The notes under the pieces were generated by a model. That model searched no databases. It had not been told where the DNA came from and was given only the letters and a program-made list of their open reading frames with translations. A stretch of 64,000 bases of DNA, from contig SSNU01000226.1 of assembly GCA_012064415.1 (NCBI GenBank), forward strand, positions 186,001-250,000, given 5' to 3'. This document shows positions 46,631 through 59,040 of this stretch, in pieces. Every line of letters starts with the position of its first letter. Within the stretch, counting starts at the first letter, position 1. The DNA is from Gyrodactylus bullatarudis (Eukaryota > Platyhelminthes > Monogenea > Gyrodactylidea > Gyrodactylidae). A program made the position numbers and the translations under genes.

Positions 46631-46675
46631 CCAGAGCAAGCGATAGAAAACAACAAAGTCAACTTGAAGATTAAA

Positions 46676-49240
46676 ACTAATATGAAAATTGGAATTCATG
46701 TTTTTACAGAACTATGGCATACTTTTTGTCACGAGTTAGCGCAAAATCCCATTTTAGTTGTAATTTTTGCTGATTTCAAGTTGAGAGAGTGATTAAAAGT
46801 CGATTTATAAGATCACGAATTTCCCTGGAAAATGATAAATTCATCAAAAAAAATTTTTTCGGTTCCCTTCTTTAACTGGTATCCCCAAAACAAACATCTG
46901 ATCCCTCTCTTGCTTTGAAATCAACCCAAGTTTTCATAATGGAATTTGTTGCTATCTTGTCATAAGGAGTAATTTTGTACCATAATTTTCTTTTTATTCA
47001 TATGGGAAAAGTGAGTCTTTGATGATCTAGATTCCAGAAAATCAATTTCCATTTCTTGATGGAAAAAATGAGAATTATGTAAAAATCATAAATTCTGATC
47101 TTTATTTTAACTATGAGAGGTATAGAAATAAATAATCCAACATATTAGAATTTTCTGGGAAGTATACTGGAGAAAAAAAGAAACAAACCCAAATGATAAG
47201 AGAAATTTTATGAGTCAAGGGAATAATTTTATTTTATACCCCTTTAGATGAAAAAGAAATTATTTAGATGTCAATGTAAAGTTATTCTCGTTAAATTTTG
47301 GAAAAAAAAATTTTGGAAATTTTAGATTTCTAGTTGGCGCGATTTTAATTGATTTATTTAATTTAAGTTAATAGTTTTTTTGATTTCAAGGTGTGAGACT
47401 GATCAAACAATAATAAAATAAGATGATCCGTTATCAGTTCAAAATGACGGTTGTATCAAAAATTGAATCAAAATAATTTATTTTTTTGTCTTATATTGAT
47501 CGAGAAAAATAACTTTTGATCCCTCTTACACCTTGAAATCGACAAGAATTTTAGATCTCTAATTTCATCGAGAATAGCTCAATAATTTGAAAATTTATAA
47601 AGATTTTCTACAAAGTAACAGCAAGCAATCCGATAGTTCTTTAGATTTCTTCAAGGATACGCTTCATTTCACAACTTAAACCTTTTTTTTCACTAATCAA
47701 CTGAGTCTATAAATTCATTGACACCAAGATCAATAATCGTGTGAGATAAATTTGAAACTTTTAAGTAGTCAGCCTGAAAACTCTTTTGTGATATCACAGT
47801 TTATTAATGAATCCCATCTTCACTAGTATGCTATATAGGCTCTTAGAGCATTTGTAAATTATTATCCCTAGACACAAGAGCTGCATTTAGTTGAGGGACT
47901 CCTTTTTTTCATTGTCCAAGAAGCTATTTTTGAGAAACTAAAATGAAAACTATAGCTATTTGATAGTAGCCAGCAAAGTCAAGAAAAAAGTTTATTTTCT
48001 AAATTTCATGATAAAAACAAACCCATGGTTTGTTAAAATAAAAAAATCGAAAATTCGCTAAATACTTCTTTTTCAACGTTTGATCTTAAAATTTTAAACC
48101 CATTTCGAAGATTTAAAGATTTTAAATTCAATACAGACATTTCGGATCATCAAAAGTTGAAAGAGGCTCGTGATTTTCGAAAAAAAATCTTTTTAAATTT
48201 TGGGATATTCCCCTTTGTTCATTTCATCTGGAAAAAAAATTGAGTTTTTCGAAACATCATAAACTCATCATCTTCATGTCAATTATCTTTATTTTATTGC
48301 GTAAAAAGCTATTTTTGATAGAATAAGATATTAGTTTACTTTAAAATATACTGCAATTTGAGAAATTAAAATGAAAACGGGATGGTTAGTTTTTTATCTC
48401 TAACTAGAATTGAACATTGATCCATGTACATTCAGAAGAGAACTAGACCTTGTTTTTCAAAAATGAAACTCATATTTTAGGAACAAGATCAAATTACAAA
48501 AAGATGTAAAGATGAACAAGATTTCTCTTCTAGCATTAACTAGGTCATGTAAAATTTGAAATTCAATTTGAACTATAGACCTTGGAAGTTGACAGTGAAA
48601 TATAACACCTCGTTTGAAATCATACCATGATTGATGGTGAGAGTTGTTCACTTGAAATTTCATTTTTTTTTAATTGATAAGATCTTTATAACAAGTGGAA
48701 TGATTAGCAAAATTATTGATTGGCGATAAACACTGAAGCTCAAGAGATTGAGTAGGACTGGAGGTTCCATGAAATAATTTGGCCATTCGTGAGGGTGGAG
48801 AAAACGAGTGTCATTTTGCCTATTTTACCCTTTAGATTGAGTTAAAAGTGGGAGTGTGGCCAAAAGGAGTTTTACGGGATCAAGAGAAGAATCTATTCTA
48901 AATTAGAACTTCTAATGCTTTACCTCGTTTGGGAGTTGAATTTCACAACTTAGAAATCAATGAAATTTCAATCAATCAAAATCCCTTGAAAGTGGTGGAA
49001 ATAATATCTAATTCTGATTCTAAAAAAATCTTTTCTTGGCAACCTGTCACTTTCAAATCAATATAATTTTCAGCTTAAGATTTCGAAGAATGGGCATTTG
49101 GCACCAATTTGAAATTTGAAAAATTACCTTTTTTTTTCTTAAAAATAATTTTTTTCCACAAATATTAAAGGTAAGCATCATTTTCTGGATTGTATAAAAT
49201 TTTTTTAACATGATCGATTTCCTGATGAAAAGATTTAATT
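46676..49240. repeat. Cluster of family-R repeat copies
   Basis: Diverged copies in both orientations: 46676-47110 (AACTAATATGAAAATTGGAATTC to the right-arm end), about 47270-47590, about 48100-48300 (ends ATCATCTTCATGTCAATTA) and about 48840-49230. No exon is visible. They are individually incomplete and their borders are approximate. Confidence 0.5.
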
Positions 49241-49440
49241 TTAATAAGTTAAAAAGGAATGCCGAAAGTTTGAGGAATACGCGCTTTATTTCAGGCATAC
49301 TCAATGAGTATTACTCATCTACCTCATACATGACAGATATTCAGAAAAAAATACAGAGAAAATTAAGAATCGATCTGATTAGCTCTCTTAGATAGGTGTC
49401 TAGGTGGTGGGGGGTTATCTGTAGATTATTTTTACTTATA
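49241..49440 (-). repeat. Diverged sister of the hammerhead-bearing repeat at 125-291
   Basis: On the minus strand it matches 113-291 in order, including the GGCATTCCTTTTT end and the TGCCTGAAATAAAGCGC segment of the hammerhead core. CUGAUGA is changed to UAGAUGA, and stem II is longer, with AUACUC pairing GAGUAU. The opposite inverted end is absent, but flanking sequence beyond it (CCTCAACGTTTGCA) is shared with the first copy. Confidence 0.55.
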
Positions 49441-51908
49441 ATGCCCTCAACGTTTGCATATCTAACTTAGGATATGAAAAATCATCCTCAAATCACAAAT
49501 GGCAAGGTGCTTAAATAGACATAAAGTTGAGTATTTTCGAAATAAATGGGTAAATTTTCAATTTTGACTTTGAATAGCTCAGAAATAGAAGAGTCAAGAG
49601 AAACTATTTTGTGAAAGAATTTATTCCTGATTATGTCATTTCTGCCTTTCTGACTCATTCATGTTTTTCTCTATTGAAAGGCAAAGCCCTGCAAGTCGGG
49701 TTATCTATTATTTTGAATAACTCGAAAACTCTATTATAGAATTTTTTAAGAAGTTAGCGAAGAATTCTCTACAAAAGTGGATAAAAAAGATGACAAAAGA
49801 AATGGTCATATTTTTCGTCAGACATTTTTATTTCAAAATTAAAATCGAATCATTTTTTTATTTTATCTTCATTATTGAAAGAAGGTTCCTTGCTTAATCT
49901 ATCTCACCTTATGACTCGACAGTTTTTCTTTTTCTCTTCGAAGAAAGATTTCAATTTTAAATACTAACCTATCAACAATATTTATTTCAAACTTTAAGAA
50001 AGAATATACCATCATTTTGGAGGAAAGATCAAATGGTTGTCGAAATGCACAAAAAATATCTTCAATGTGCCCAATGCTTTTTTTTACGCATTCAGTATCG
50101 TATTCATTCAATACAATAGAGAATGCACGAAAAGGTCATTCCAAACCGGGGGTAGTAATGAGCCCAACTAAATTCACGATAAAAATGTTCCATCTAATTT
50201 TACTGTATAACCAAGAATAAATTTTGCATTGAAAGGTAAATAATAATGATGAAAAAACGAGGGTTAGAATCATTAGCAATAAGCTGTCAAAATTTGGGAC
50301 TAAATGCTAAATACCATTGTGTGTTAGGCAGAAGAGAGTTTTGATATATCGATATTTACCCAATCCTTATGTTGGATTATTTCTTTAATGTATTTTCGTT
50401 ATTTTTGGTTCTTATTCTGTTATTGATTCTTTGTATCGTTTGAAAAAGAATTTCTATTCTAAACCAAATGTATGCTTTCGATGGTTTGAGTATTTTCGTG
50501 ATTTTTTGTTACATTTCTGTTTAGAAGATTTGATAATTTATAAAATTAGTTTTATTCTTTTGAGCTCTTCATTTGTTCGTTTCAGGAGGAAGAATGATGG
50601 TCCTTCTGGTCTGGATTCGAGCCTGTTGAATTAAAACTGCAGTCTGGAATATTCTTTTAATAATTATACTCATTTCATTAGATTAAATACAGCGATATAG
50701 ACATTTAGTTTTATTATACTGATATCAAACAGTGTTAAATTTAACCCTTAAAGTCACAAACCACTTAAGTAACTCATTATTATACATCTAAGAGTAAGAA
50801 ATTACTTCTTTTATCGCCCATTCGATAGGAAATCTATTAATCTGCTGGGATACGCAAAAATCTCAGCTTTATCATTCGTCAAATTAGTGTTATACTATAC
50901 TAATTCGAATAATATAGATTTTTTTAAAACTTATTTTTGAAAACCTACTTCCCAGGGTCATAGGTAAAAAATAATCATTCCTGTAGAATTCAAGTATGCA
51001 ATCACCTGAACTCTATCTGCTAAAGCTTCAAAGATAGTCTTTTTTGGATTAAAAAATGACCCAACTTCTGAACCAAAAATAATTGTATTGATTAATTACA
51101 AGTGTAGCGTATTTACAAACTATTGGATAGACAAAAAATTTCTGGGCCATTAAATGTTAGCTTAGCAACTCAAAAAGACTATGCCGATAGCAAGATCAAT
51201 TTCAATTTGTTATGTTGACTCGCCTAATTGTTAATATGATGAAAGTTTGCTGTCTCTAATATTGTATTTAGCCTTTCATTATTTTTGAATTAAATGATAG
51301 AATTAGTAACTCTATCAAACCTCAAATATGAGGTAAACTAGATTCTACACCTAGTTAATACGAAGATGGGAATTTATTATTTTATTGTAAGTAATCAAAT
51401 TTTTGATCAAGAAATTGAAGATGAAGAAAAAATCAATTTTCAAGGATATTATGGCATATGGTATTTCAAATCTTGAAGTAGTGCCAAATTAAACTTTGAC
51501 TTGAATAATTTGCTGATTTGAAAGTGAGTGATTGATCAAAAGTTGATTTTTAGCAACCCAATCAGACAAAAATCAAATCAGATTTTGAGAAGCACCCAAT
51601 AATCGTGAACATACTCCCCGCTTGAAAATTGATGGAATTTTGATACGATTTCCCTGAAAAATTACGAATTCATGTTGATAATCGGTTTTCTTGTATTTTA
51701 GATTCTTATAATAATCGAAATCTCTGTAGGATTACTCGTCTTTCTTTCCAGGATCGATGAATAATTTTAATTATAATTCGAAGTTTCTTTTGAAAAGAAT
51801 TCTATTCGTTATGCTCAAGTGACTCTTATCTATTATTTTTTCATTATTTTTCTTTACCCAATATCATTGATTAGTAAAACATCCCTTTGCATTCCTAATT
51901 ATTCTCAG
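49441..51908. other. Gene-poor stretch
   Basis: Contains a family-R copy at 51355-51690 and a weak candidate terminal exon after an acceptor-like TTTCAG at about 50580-50585 (peptide RKNDGPSGLDSSLLN then stop), too short to call. Upstream exons of the gene ending at 52186 may lie here but I could not identify them. Confidence 0.4.
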
Positions 51909-52186
51909 GATATTATCGATATAACCAAATACTGGTGCCCCAATATATGTATAGCAAAGAATTGAATATTGTTTTTATTTATCAATGTTCTATTGAGATG
52001 GCAAAAAGTTTCGCGGAGATGATAAAATTTCAAATTAATATTCATTTTGAATTGCTTGAGCCCAGCATAACAGTTTGTAGACCACTGCAACATCATTTGG
52101 GAATTGAAATCTTAAATGCAAGAGAAGATGTTTTGAACAGCATTAATGAATACATTGATCAAGACGAGGCATTGATGGACCTCTAG
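51909..52186 (+). CDS. Terminal exon of an unrecognised gene
   Basis: A pyrimidine-rich tract and CTCAG at 51904-51908 precede an open frame to TAG at 52184-52186. It gives about 91 residues, beginning YYRYNQILVPQYMYSKELNI and ending NSINEYIDQDEALMDL. The sequence is mixed hydrophobic/charged with no low complexity and looks like an alpha-beta domain ending in a helix and an acidic C-terminus. Two nucleotides complete a codon from a preceding exon I could not find. A decayed partial duplicate lies 0.5 kb downstream. I do not recognise the family. Confidence 0.5.
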
Positions 52187-52251
52187 AAAAATGCAAGAAA
52201 AGAATCGTAAATATTTTATATATGTATATGAAATGTGAAAAGTTTTATAAT

Positions 52252-52445
52252 TGAACCTTATGTTTTAAATTTCTATAATATGATAATATGCATCATTTCA
52301 ATTGAAGAAATTTCCCCCACCATTTTTCAATGAATTTTACTACGAGATTTAATAAATTATTAATTATTGGACAGGCAATGATCTCTTTAAATCAGATTTT
52401 CACGTCAAATTAACATTGAATATATTCTGAATACACCCAGAAAAA
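52252..52445 (+). repeat. Family-T repeat, uninterrupted copy
   Basis: Co-linear with 5319-5690 but without the 146-bp insert; the junction here reads TTGAATATATTCTGAATACACCC. Confidence 0.7.
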
Positions 52446-52473
52446 AATCCGGTTGACTTTGATAAAATTAACG

Positions 52474-52700
52474 ATTGAATTTCTTTTTATTTATCAATGT
52501 TCTATTGAGATGGCAACATGTTTTACGGAGATGATAAAATTTCAAATATTCATTTTGAATTTCTTGAGCCCAACATAACAGTTACAGGTCAAAAGTGTAC
52601 CGAATCTTTCAGAAAAATGGAAGGCAAAATTTTCTTCGCTGAAAACAACAGATTTCTAACGTCGACCCCATCTTTTTAGATCACTGCAACATCATCGAAT
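52474..52700 (+). pseudogene. Partial duplicate of the 51909-52186 exon
   Basis: 52474-52583 repeats exon bases from TTTTTATTTATCAATGTTCT through GAGCCCAACATAACAGTT with substitutions and small deletions. After roughly 95 bp of unrelated sequence, GATCACTGCAACATCAT (about 52679) resumes the exon. The frame is broken. Family-T sequence separates it from the parent. Confidence 0.65.
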
Positions 52701-52999
52701 TCCATAATGAAATAAGCCAATAAGATGTGGAAATTTTTAAAAATTTCCGAAAAAATTCAATCTGATCAAAATTAGGCTATTTTTCAAATTTCCACTATTT
52801 CAACTTTTGAGCTAAAAAATTTTATCGATTTCAAAGATTTGAGGCAGTTTAACGCAGATATTCGAGATCAGCATTAAACAAATAATTCGAATTCGCCTGC
52901 AGAAATTCACAGAAATTCGTTATTATTGTGGGAAATAGAAAAATGTGAGTTTATTGATTATCACTAATGATCTAAAATTTTAAAAAGAATCCATCAATT

Positions 53000-53065
53000 A
53001 AACGTAAGCGAAAAAGACACAGCAGTCAGTTACTAATGGATGGATTTCTAAAGCGACAAAAATGA
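53000..53065 (+). pseudogene. PLE protein C-terminal tail, third copy
   Basis: Twenty-one codons and a stop: a run of Lys/Arg, HSSQLLMDGFLKRQK and TGA. It aligns with the ends of the frames at 31228 and 6074. Upstream sequence keeps the frame for about 15 codons (KKNPSIK) before similarity is lost. Confidence 0.7.
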
Positions 53066-53799
53066 AGCAGCCTGGAAACATGATCATCAAAAAATTAACA
53101 ATTCTTTGCTTAATGTATAAATCCTCTTTTGTTAAAAAATATTCAGAATTTTTCATTGCAATTTAAATGAATCTTAAATGAACAAAATCTATTATTATTT
53201 TACAAATATTTCGCTGAGTAAGTAGTTCATGTGCTAGATTTGATATCTGATTGTATTCTCTTTAATGCCTTAAAATAAGGAAAATATTGATTAATTTCTC
53301 AAATTCAAGTCATCATTCTCTCTAGAGGAGTGGGATAAGGAATGAATGGTATTGAAAGCAGATAAACTTTTTTATGGGGTTCATTCACGAGATGTTTGTA
53401 TATTCATTCAAATTACTCAAAGAACATTGAGCTTACTCAAGGATGGTATCATTTCTTGATAAGGAAAATAGCAGAAAAATATATATTGAAAGAAAAAATT
53501 GAATTACCTTTATTTCTTTATAGATACATTGTGAGATTTCCACAAAAGTTTCTCTCGCTTTCACTGGAAATATCCCAGAAGAAAAAGTATATATTCTTCA
53601 TGCAATATTTATTTTGAGAAAATGTCAAAATTATTTTTCATTTTGTTCTATACATTGTGTTTTTTATGCATGTCATGGAAACTTTTGTATAATTCATTCT
53701 GTAAAATGTAACGCCCGAAAATTATTTTTAATTTTGAAACACGCTATTTTTGCATCAATACAAATCAAGTCTTGACTATCATTAAATCTTTCATTGATA

Positions 53800-53990
53800 A
53801 ACTCGAGGGTTTTGAGATACCAAGCCTTGAAATAGCAGATCTCATTAGAATTTGTTGCACAGATGTTCTTCTCTTTTCAGAAGAAAGTTTTCTTACAGAA
53901 AGATGGGATAGCTATGGGTTCACCTCAAAGTCCTTTATTAGCAGATATCTTTCTAGATGGGATTTTGGCGCCTGATCATATTTTTCAAAA
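53800..53990 (+). pseudogene. Penelope-like reverse transcriptase fragment
   Basis: One frame reads IPSLEIADLIRICC; after a shift the next reads FQKKVFLQKDGIAMGSPQSP and LLADIFLDGI. The QxxGxAMGSPxSPxLAxIF pattern is diagnostic of Penelope-like (and telomerase-related) RTs. It is the only RT piece of this family in the window. It lies 0.7 kb from the tail fragment but in the wrong order to be the same collinear copy. Confidence 0.7.
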
Positions 53991-56267
53991 AATAATTTTT
54001 TTCTTCAAATGTTAAAAGTCGGCGACATGAGTGGGATTCTAAAAAATATTTAGCAAATTCGAATTCTTGATGAAAAAATTGAGATTTCTGATTCCCAACT
54101 TCATATCAATTAGCTTTATATTGGGAAAATCAGATTTAATAGCGGCTTGGTGCAACAAACAAAATCAACGTTTCGTAGAGAAATTTAGAAAACAGTTTTG
54201 AATCATTTATGATCATAATTAGTCATCAAGGAATGATAAATCTAACTGAAAAAGAATTATCCAAAAAAAGAATTCAAAGCCCCGAGATCATCTTCAATTA
54301 TTGGCTCATTCTAAAAGTAAAATTCTAAATGGATAAGAATTTTTAGAAATAAATCCAGAATGATTCATTATTGGGTTTTTATAAGTTCAGGATCAATTCT
54401 AAATAAGTTCAAAATTTTAAGAAATTTATTTTATATTCATAGACATTCAAAATTTTATAATTCCCAAAGGGACACTACTGATTTGGGATAGTCTTCTTAA
54501 CAATATCTAAGATGCCTACATAAATAAGGGTAATTCCTATTTTTGGTGTCAATTCAATGGATTTAATCTAATCTATAGGACATTTGCCCCCTCTTGTTTT
54601 GCAGTAATTTTTCTGAAAGACAAAGAGACTTTTTAAAATCGATGGAATGAAAACGAATTCCTTGCGGTGAGTTTTCATGTCATCGATAATAAAAAGACCA
54701 ACACGATTCAAAGTAAACTTAGAAAGAAATAAGAGTAGGCAACTCTTCTCTAAAAATCTTTAAATTTCGAATTGATTCAGGAAACTTTTTGATCTTCATG
54801 GTTAATTTAAATAGAAAAAAAAACTTTTTTCAATTCAATAGATTTAGATAGGAAATTCGTTTAATCTAGGCAAAAGTCTGCTAATTTTTGATTCCTTCTA
54901 GTGATGTACATTTAGTGTTCCATTTTGTTTTCTTCCTATTCTAAATGCCTATTTGTTATTCGCTATTCAAACGAAGCAAATTATTGGTAAGAAACCAATG
55001 AATAGATTCAATCATTTTATTTGCTTTCAGTCTAATTTCTTGATTAATTTATGAGAATAAAAATAAACAAATTTCTCTTCAAATAAAAAATGTAAAAGAG
55101 TTCAGGTCAAATATTTCTCTTGAAATGAAAAAAGCAAATTCCTAATGACAGCTTATCAGTTGGTATTTATCAGTTTTCTCTGCTCACTTAAGAAGCGGAA
55201 ATGAAAGTAGATGGAATTTTTCTGACAGGTGTGTGTGCAGCTAAACCATAGAGAACCTATAGGTAAAAACATAATTTATCCGAAATATCTAATCCACTCA
55301 GTTCCCTCCAAATACACAGTGTGTATATATCAGAGTTTTCTCTCGATAAATATGATATTGATCTATGTACTTCTATTTTATGAAACTAATTTTGATAAAT
55401 TAAAACAGATGGTTCTGGTAAACCAAGAGGAGGAAATTTATTCCTTGTTATTTCATCGCTCGAGTTGAATGTGAACATTTTGCGTACTGATAAATAATCT
55501 ACTACTTCAATCAATGGGATATTTTCTAATCGTAAAAAGTGACGTCCTCTTGATCTGAATTCAAAATTTCATCTCTGTCGCTGACAGAGGTCATACATAT
55601 CGATTTGGAAAGCGCATAACCCTAATTTTTATTCATAAGTATAACCATTATATCTAGAAGTAGCGTCGTTGTTCTAAAAAATATTTAGAAGAGTTAATTT
55701 TTAATAAAATCAACCTGTAAGAGATTTTCTTTTAGATGAACTTTTATTTATCGTGAAATTCCATTTTCATAGTATTGTTCCCTATGTGTTATTACTGAAT
55801 TTCAATTATGACTTATGTCGAGTTTGGAATATTAATTTAGGACTAAAAGAGGGGTGCTTTCCGTATGCCGAAACCATTAGAAATCATGGTAGAAATCAAC
55901 TCAAATCATCAATCTAATTTTAAATATTTTTCGCATTAGGAATCAAGAAAATTCTTCATCATAACATAAGTTGATCTTATTTTACTCAAAAGTACTGATG
56001 AGACCCGCGGCCTGAGAGTAGTGTTTTAAATTTTGATGTTTATTTCAAGTCCACCCAAGTGTTCTTATTTGCTGAGTAGTTCAAAGTAATGAATCGACCT
56101 AATAGATAACACATACTCAGAGAATGCTAATATTTTCTTTTAGACTCTCTAGATGACTTTTGGATAATTTGCCAAAAGGACATATGAGAAATTTAATGTA
56201 TTCAAAATTGCAATGCATCACTTCAGAAATAGTTATTTATTTTTGACATTTACTTGTAAGTAATAAT
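53991..56267. other. Gene-free stretch
   Basis: A family-R right end (to about 54120) and the 54560-54670 copy of a block also found at 32345 are visible. A candidate exon-like frame after GACAG at about 55228 or AACAG at about 55409 could not be tied to any gene. Confidence 0.45.
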
Positions 56268-56273
56268 TTTATT
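56268..56273 (-). terminator. Candidate DNAL1 polyadenylation signal
   Basis: AATAAA on the minus strand 13 nt after the DNAL1 stop codon, implying a very short 3' UTR. Confidence 0.5.
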
Positions 56274-56285
56274 TTTAAAATAAAT

Positions 56286-56931
56286 TTAAAAATCATCTCC
56301 ATCGTCTCGAACAACTGGAATTCCATCCAACTTTTTCAGTTGTGACAACTTCTTTATGCACTCATCTTTGAAATGATCAGAGTCGTTTTCAGCCAGTGGA
56401 TTCCCCAAAAATAACAAGTCTTCTAACTTTTCAAGCTCAGCGAATCTGTTGAATTCTGCCCAATCCTTAATTAGATTATGTGATATGTATAAGACGCGTA
56501 ACTTCTTAAGAACACCTATGCCTTTAGTTTTCTCAATAAGATTATAAGAAATCCAGAGTTCTTCTAATGTGTCAGATATAGATTCGAGACCGGATAGATT
56601 TTTTATATTATTTCGTGCTAGGGATATTACAGTTAAATGTTCTAAGAGTTATAAAACCAAATACAAATTACTTAACCCATTGAGGTTGGTAATTTTTTCA
56701 ATGCAGTTTGTTGATAGTGATAATCGTCTTGAAATGAGAATAAATAATGCATTACTCGCACGAAGCCAGCTGGGATAAGGAGGCATCTAGCTTTTCAATA
56801 GGGGGTATCAGGTTATAAAGCTTTATGACTTTTTCTTGGTTAATTTTCTTATCTGGATTCTCTACTTCCTTAAAGTTTTATCAAGTCTTAATTACCCATC
56901 TTTGGATTGCCTCTTTAACTGTTGTAGGCAT
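56286..56931 (-). CDS. DNAL1: Dynein axonemal light chain 1 (leucine-rich repeat)
   Basis: Four exons on the minus strand: 56931-56896, 56868-56756, 56727-56672, 56641-56286, giving 186 residues (the human protein has about 190). The three introns are 27, 28 and 30 nt, all GT-AG. The N-terminus [12 protein letters not shown], then [20 protein letters not shown] and [20 protein letters not shown], introduces the leucine-rich repeats. [35 protein letters not shown] and [13 protein letters not shown] follow. The C-terminus is [19 protein letters not shown]1 binds the motor domain of the outer-arm dynein gamma heavy chain and microtubules, so the organism has motile cilia. The gene is divergently arranged with the receptor gene 381 bp away. 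Confidence 0.95.
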
Positions 56932-57312
56932 TTTATATTCCCACGTTTAATATCCAAGATAGATAAACAATTTTTGGGAATCTATATATGAGAGATTGGT
57001 AAAGTTTTTTAAATTGGAAAATCACTTTTTACTAAAACGAGAACCAATTTTCCTTTGATTTATTTAACATTTTTTCTCTATTTATATAAAATACGTTTAT
57101 AAAATAAAGTACAAAATTTTCGATCATTCTGTAATTTGAAAGGGATTTATTTCTGCTCATCAATCAATGTGGATTCCCTATTCTTTTTTCATTGGCTGTT
57201 TTCTTATTGGTTATAGTAGATTCTACTAAGTAGAATTCTTTTACATTGTGAATGATCTCAGCGAATTTTTCATTCTCGTTTTCCCACAGTAATTTCCTCA
57301 AGAATGTAGAAG
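56932..57312. promoter_or_regulatory. Divergent intergenic region, DNAL1 / nAChR
   Basis: The 381 bp between two oppositely transcribed start codons must hold both 5' UTRs and both promoters, or a shared one. It is AT-rich; no individual element could be assigned. Confidence 0.45.
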
Positions 57313-59000
57313 ATGAAAGCTCTGCTTATACTATTCATCTTTATTTTCTCTATAACTATAACTGATTGTGATTTGATAATTTTTATTAAATAGGTTCTAA
57401 TAATACAGTTCGGCTCTATCAAAATCTTTTGCAGCATGAAAATTATAATCCTCAATCTCGTCCAGTTAGAAGACACGAAGATATCGTGTTACTTTATATG
57501 AATTTAAGTTTAATCCAGATTATCGATGTTGATGAAAAGAATCAAATCACCTCTCTTAGAGTAATAGTGAATCAGGAATGGAAAGACCCTAACTTTATTT
57601 GGAATCCAAAAGAATATGGAAACATAACTGAAATCCAAGTACCGTCCCAGGATATCTGGACACCAGATTTGGCTTTGTATAACAAGTATGAAGATTTTAT
57701 TTTAATTTTCTAGTGCTGGAGGAGACTGGAATTTAGCAAGCTCATCAAATGCCAAAGTAGTTGTGAAACATGACGGTTCGGTAGTTTGGAAACCTTCCAT
57801 TATTTATAAAAGCCAATGTGAAATTGACGTTGAATATTTTCCTTTCGATATTCAAAATTGCTCTTTAAAAATAGGCTTATGGACGTATGATGGAAATCTA
57901 ATCGATCTCAGACATACTGCTCAGAAATCAGATCCATTTGAAACGTTTGATAATTGTGAACGCCATATAGATTTCGCTGTCGACTTATCAAGTTACATTG
58001 GTGATGTTGAATGGGATCTATTGAGTGTGGAAGCTCGTAGAAACGTTGTCTACTATCCTTGTTGTGTGGAGCCTTTTTTGGATTTAAGATTCTACCTAGT
58101 GTTAAGAAGAAGAATATTGTTCTATGGTGTGAATCTTATATGTCCTTGTCTTGCGATTTCCTTTTTGACAATCTTAGTGTTTTATCTACCAGCTGATAGT
58201 GGGGAAAAAATTTCATTGAGCATTAATGTTCTCATTTCTCTAACTGTCTTTTTCATGTTAATTTTCGATATTAGTCCGCCAACAAGCTTGGTTGTACCAT
58301 TGATATTACGCTATTTACTTTTTACTATGATTCTAATCACATTATCAGTGGTTATGACTGTTATTTTGCTCAATATTCATTGGCGTAGTCCAGAAACTTA
58401 TACTGTGCCAGGCTGGGCAAGGAAAATCTTGATGGAGAAATTGCCAAAATTACTCTTAATGAAGAAGCCGAATTCGCCCAAATTAGAAGTAAATCAATTT
58501 AAAAAGTTTACACTTGATTTTGTAATAGGCTGAACTAAATCCTGATGAAAATTCTGATTGCTCGGAAACATTTGATAAGAGTAGAAAATGTCAAGTAGAT
58601 GAAACATTTTGGCCCAAGCTTATCACTAGGAGGAAGGCAATTCATTCCAGGAATGGAATTGATCAAGTTGAACTTTGCTTAGAAGGCTGTCGACACATTG
58701 TTGATCATGTGAAGAAGAGAAACCAATATAAAAGTGTAAGGATAATTTTCTTAGATAATAACTTAGATTCGTGATGATTGGAAATACATAGCAATGGTCT
58801 TGAACAGGCTATTCCTAGTCTTATTCAGTATTACAGCAGTGATTGGAATGTTTGGAATTTTTATTCAGTCTCCTACTCTATCTGATTCGAGGGAACCACT
58901 ATCGGCGGAAAATTGCCCGGATCCCTCAAGAATTAATGTGACAAGACTTCTATGCAAGGTTCAAAGTTCAAAAAAAGACAAAACCCTTGATTTAGTTTAG
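57313..59000 (+). CDS. Nicotinic acetylcholine receptor alpha-type subunit
   Basis: Five exons: 57313-57367, 57394-57685, 57714-58488, 58529-58735, 58767-59000, giving 520 residues; introns of 26, 28, 40 and 31 nt. An N-terminal signal peptide (MKALLILFIFIFSITITDC) precedes the ligand-binding domain with loop A WTPDLALYNNAGGDW and the Cys-loop CEIDVEYFPFDIQNC (13 residues between Cys, about 149-163). Adjacent cysteines in YYPCCVEPF (about 229-230) define an alpha subunit. TM1 is near 248-270, TM2 near 280-300 (GEKISLSINVLISLTVFFML), TM3 near 313-335 and TM4 near 452-475 (DDWKYIAMVLNRLFLVLFSI). TM2 has Glu at the inner ring, typical of cation channels. The intracellular loop is short. The product is a plasma-membrane acetylcholine-gated channel subunit at synapses or muscle; receptor partners cannot be inferred. 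Confidence 0.93.
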
Positions 59001-59040
59001 ACAAATAGCGATTTTATTGAAATACAAAAAACTTTAAAAT
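59001..59040. terminator. 40-bp convergent 3' intergenic region
   Basis: Only 40 bp separate two convergent stop codons. AATAAA on the minus strand at 59013-59018 could serve the minus gene. No perfect AATAAA is seen on the plus strand before the minus gene's coding sequence, so the two transcripts probably overlap. Confidence 0.45.

Noticed and set aside
50586..50634. Short terminal exon after TTTCAG (peptide RKNDGPSGLDSSLLN, stop)
   Set aside because: Sixteen codons without a partner exon or homology is too little evidence.
55229..55495. Open frame with peptide GSGKPRGGNLFLVISSLELN after a possible acceptor at about 55409
   Set aside because: It resembles an RNA-binding style sequence only superficially; no upstream exon or conserved motif set was found.
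55996..56030. CTGATGAGACCCGCGGCCTGAGAG resembling the PLE hammerhead core
   Set aside because: The GAAA box is replaced by GAGA and no flanking stem I or III pairs were found.
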